14,765 bases of DNA, taken from assembly GCA_964624255.1 (NCBI GenBank), contig CAZUWV010000032.1:1-14765 (forward strand). Direction: 5' to 3'. The translations under genes were made by a program, and so were the position numbers. This document shows positions 14,478 to 14,765 of the stretch, in pieces (position 1 is the stretch's first letter; every line of letters starts with the position of its first letter). The notes beneath the pieces were generated by a model. It saw nothing but the letters and a program-made list of their open reading frames with translations. It was not told the origin of the DNA and did not search any database. The DNA is from JAUZQZ01 sp964624255. Its GTDB lineage: Bacteria; Pseudomonadota; Zetaproteobacteria; Mariprofundales; Mariprofundaceae.

Positions 14478-14765
14478 ATCACGTTATCCATGGGCCACGC
14501 CCTCTCCTTCCCAGGGGGGTACCCCTATTCTCCGATGTTAGCCAAAAAAATGGGTAACTATTCAGCGTCTGTTGATCAGCATTGAATATTGCCCCCTTAT
14601 AGCATAGCCCATCTTTGTCATTATATTTTAAATAACCCTTATATTTCAACATGTTAAGATTAATAGATTATCTCCTTGGCACTACAAAGCAACTCCAAGA
14701 TAGAAACCCTTATCCCATCTTCGTCACTGTACGTTGTAGATTTCTTATCTCCCAACGGCTTTCAT
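14478..14765. other. AT-rich right-edge region without a supported gene
   Basis: No gene can be supported here. It begins with AGGGG-GGTA-CCCCT (14514-14527), a small hairpin without a T-run. AT-rich sequence follows, with CCCTTAT at 14594, 14636 and 14707 and a near-duplicate of CCCATCTTTGTCA (14608-14620) at 14714-14726, differing at one base. A minus-strand open frame of 33 codons (about 14660-14761), read between two stops, lacks a good start and is not called. It could be the remnant or regulatory region of a neighbour beyond the window. Confidence 0.4.

Noticed and set aside
14660..14761. Minus-strand frame of 33 codons at the right edge
   Set aside because: It lies between two stops with no good start codon or ribosome-binding site and is too short to support.

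Overview
The window looks like ordinary chromosomal DNA from a Gram-negative proteobacterium with moderately high GC content. The gene orders carB-greA-DUF4149 and yfgM-bamB-der, plus ratA-ratB, are typical of Gammaproteobacteria, Betaproteobacteria and Acidithiobacillia. I cannot name the genus from the sequence alone. Everything substantial reads rightward (+) except the tRNA gene and a gene fragment at the left edge.

Layout. Positions 1-142 (-) hold the 5' part of an unrecognised reading frame that runs off the window. A strip of four phased TTAGAC motifs and a terminator follow, then a tRNA-Leu(CAG) gene at 277-364 (-) and a 72-bp palindromic cassette at 378-449. rnr (RNase R) is at 496-2562. 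A 580-bp non-coding stretch holds two inverted-repeat elements: a 160-bp MITE (copy A) and an unrelated 147-bp element. The operon-like cluster carB-greA-DUF4149-AI-2E transporter spans 3143-8402, with each later gene overlapping the one before it. A second 160-bp MITE (copy B, opposite orientation) lies just upstream of a second tight cluster, yfgM-bamB-der-ratA-ratB (8748-12705). The last gene, 12843-14477, encodes a 544-residue exported protein that I cannot assign to a known function. The final 288 bp is AT-rich and has short direct repeats.

Function. The clusters are housekeeping: RNA decay (RNase R), pyrimidine/arginine precursor synthesis (carB), transcript cleavage (greA), outer-membrane biogenesis (yfgM, bamB) and ribosome assembly or control (der, ratA). 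carA is not next to carB, hisS is not upstream of yfgM, and rlmB is not downstream of rnr. In each case the expected neighbour is missing where an inverted-repeat element sits.

Most notable observations. (1) There are two 160-bp non-autonomous elements with CC-starting inverted ends and intact 4-bp target duplications (CTAG and TTAG). Their ends covary between copies, and they bracket the carB cluster in inverted orientation. (2) A long imperfect palindrome of a different family lies directly ahead of carB. (3) Two pairs of TTAGAC motifs, each spaced exactly 10 bp, flank the tRNA-Leu terminator. (4) The uncharacterised exported protein has a Met/His-rich tail and a C9 homopolymer inside its coding region. 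I found no CRISPR array, complete insertion sequence, defence system or secondary-metabolite cluster.
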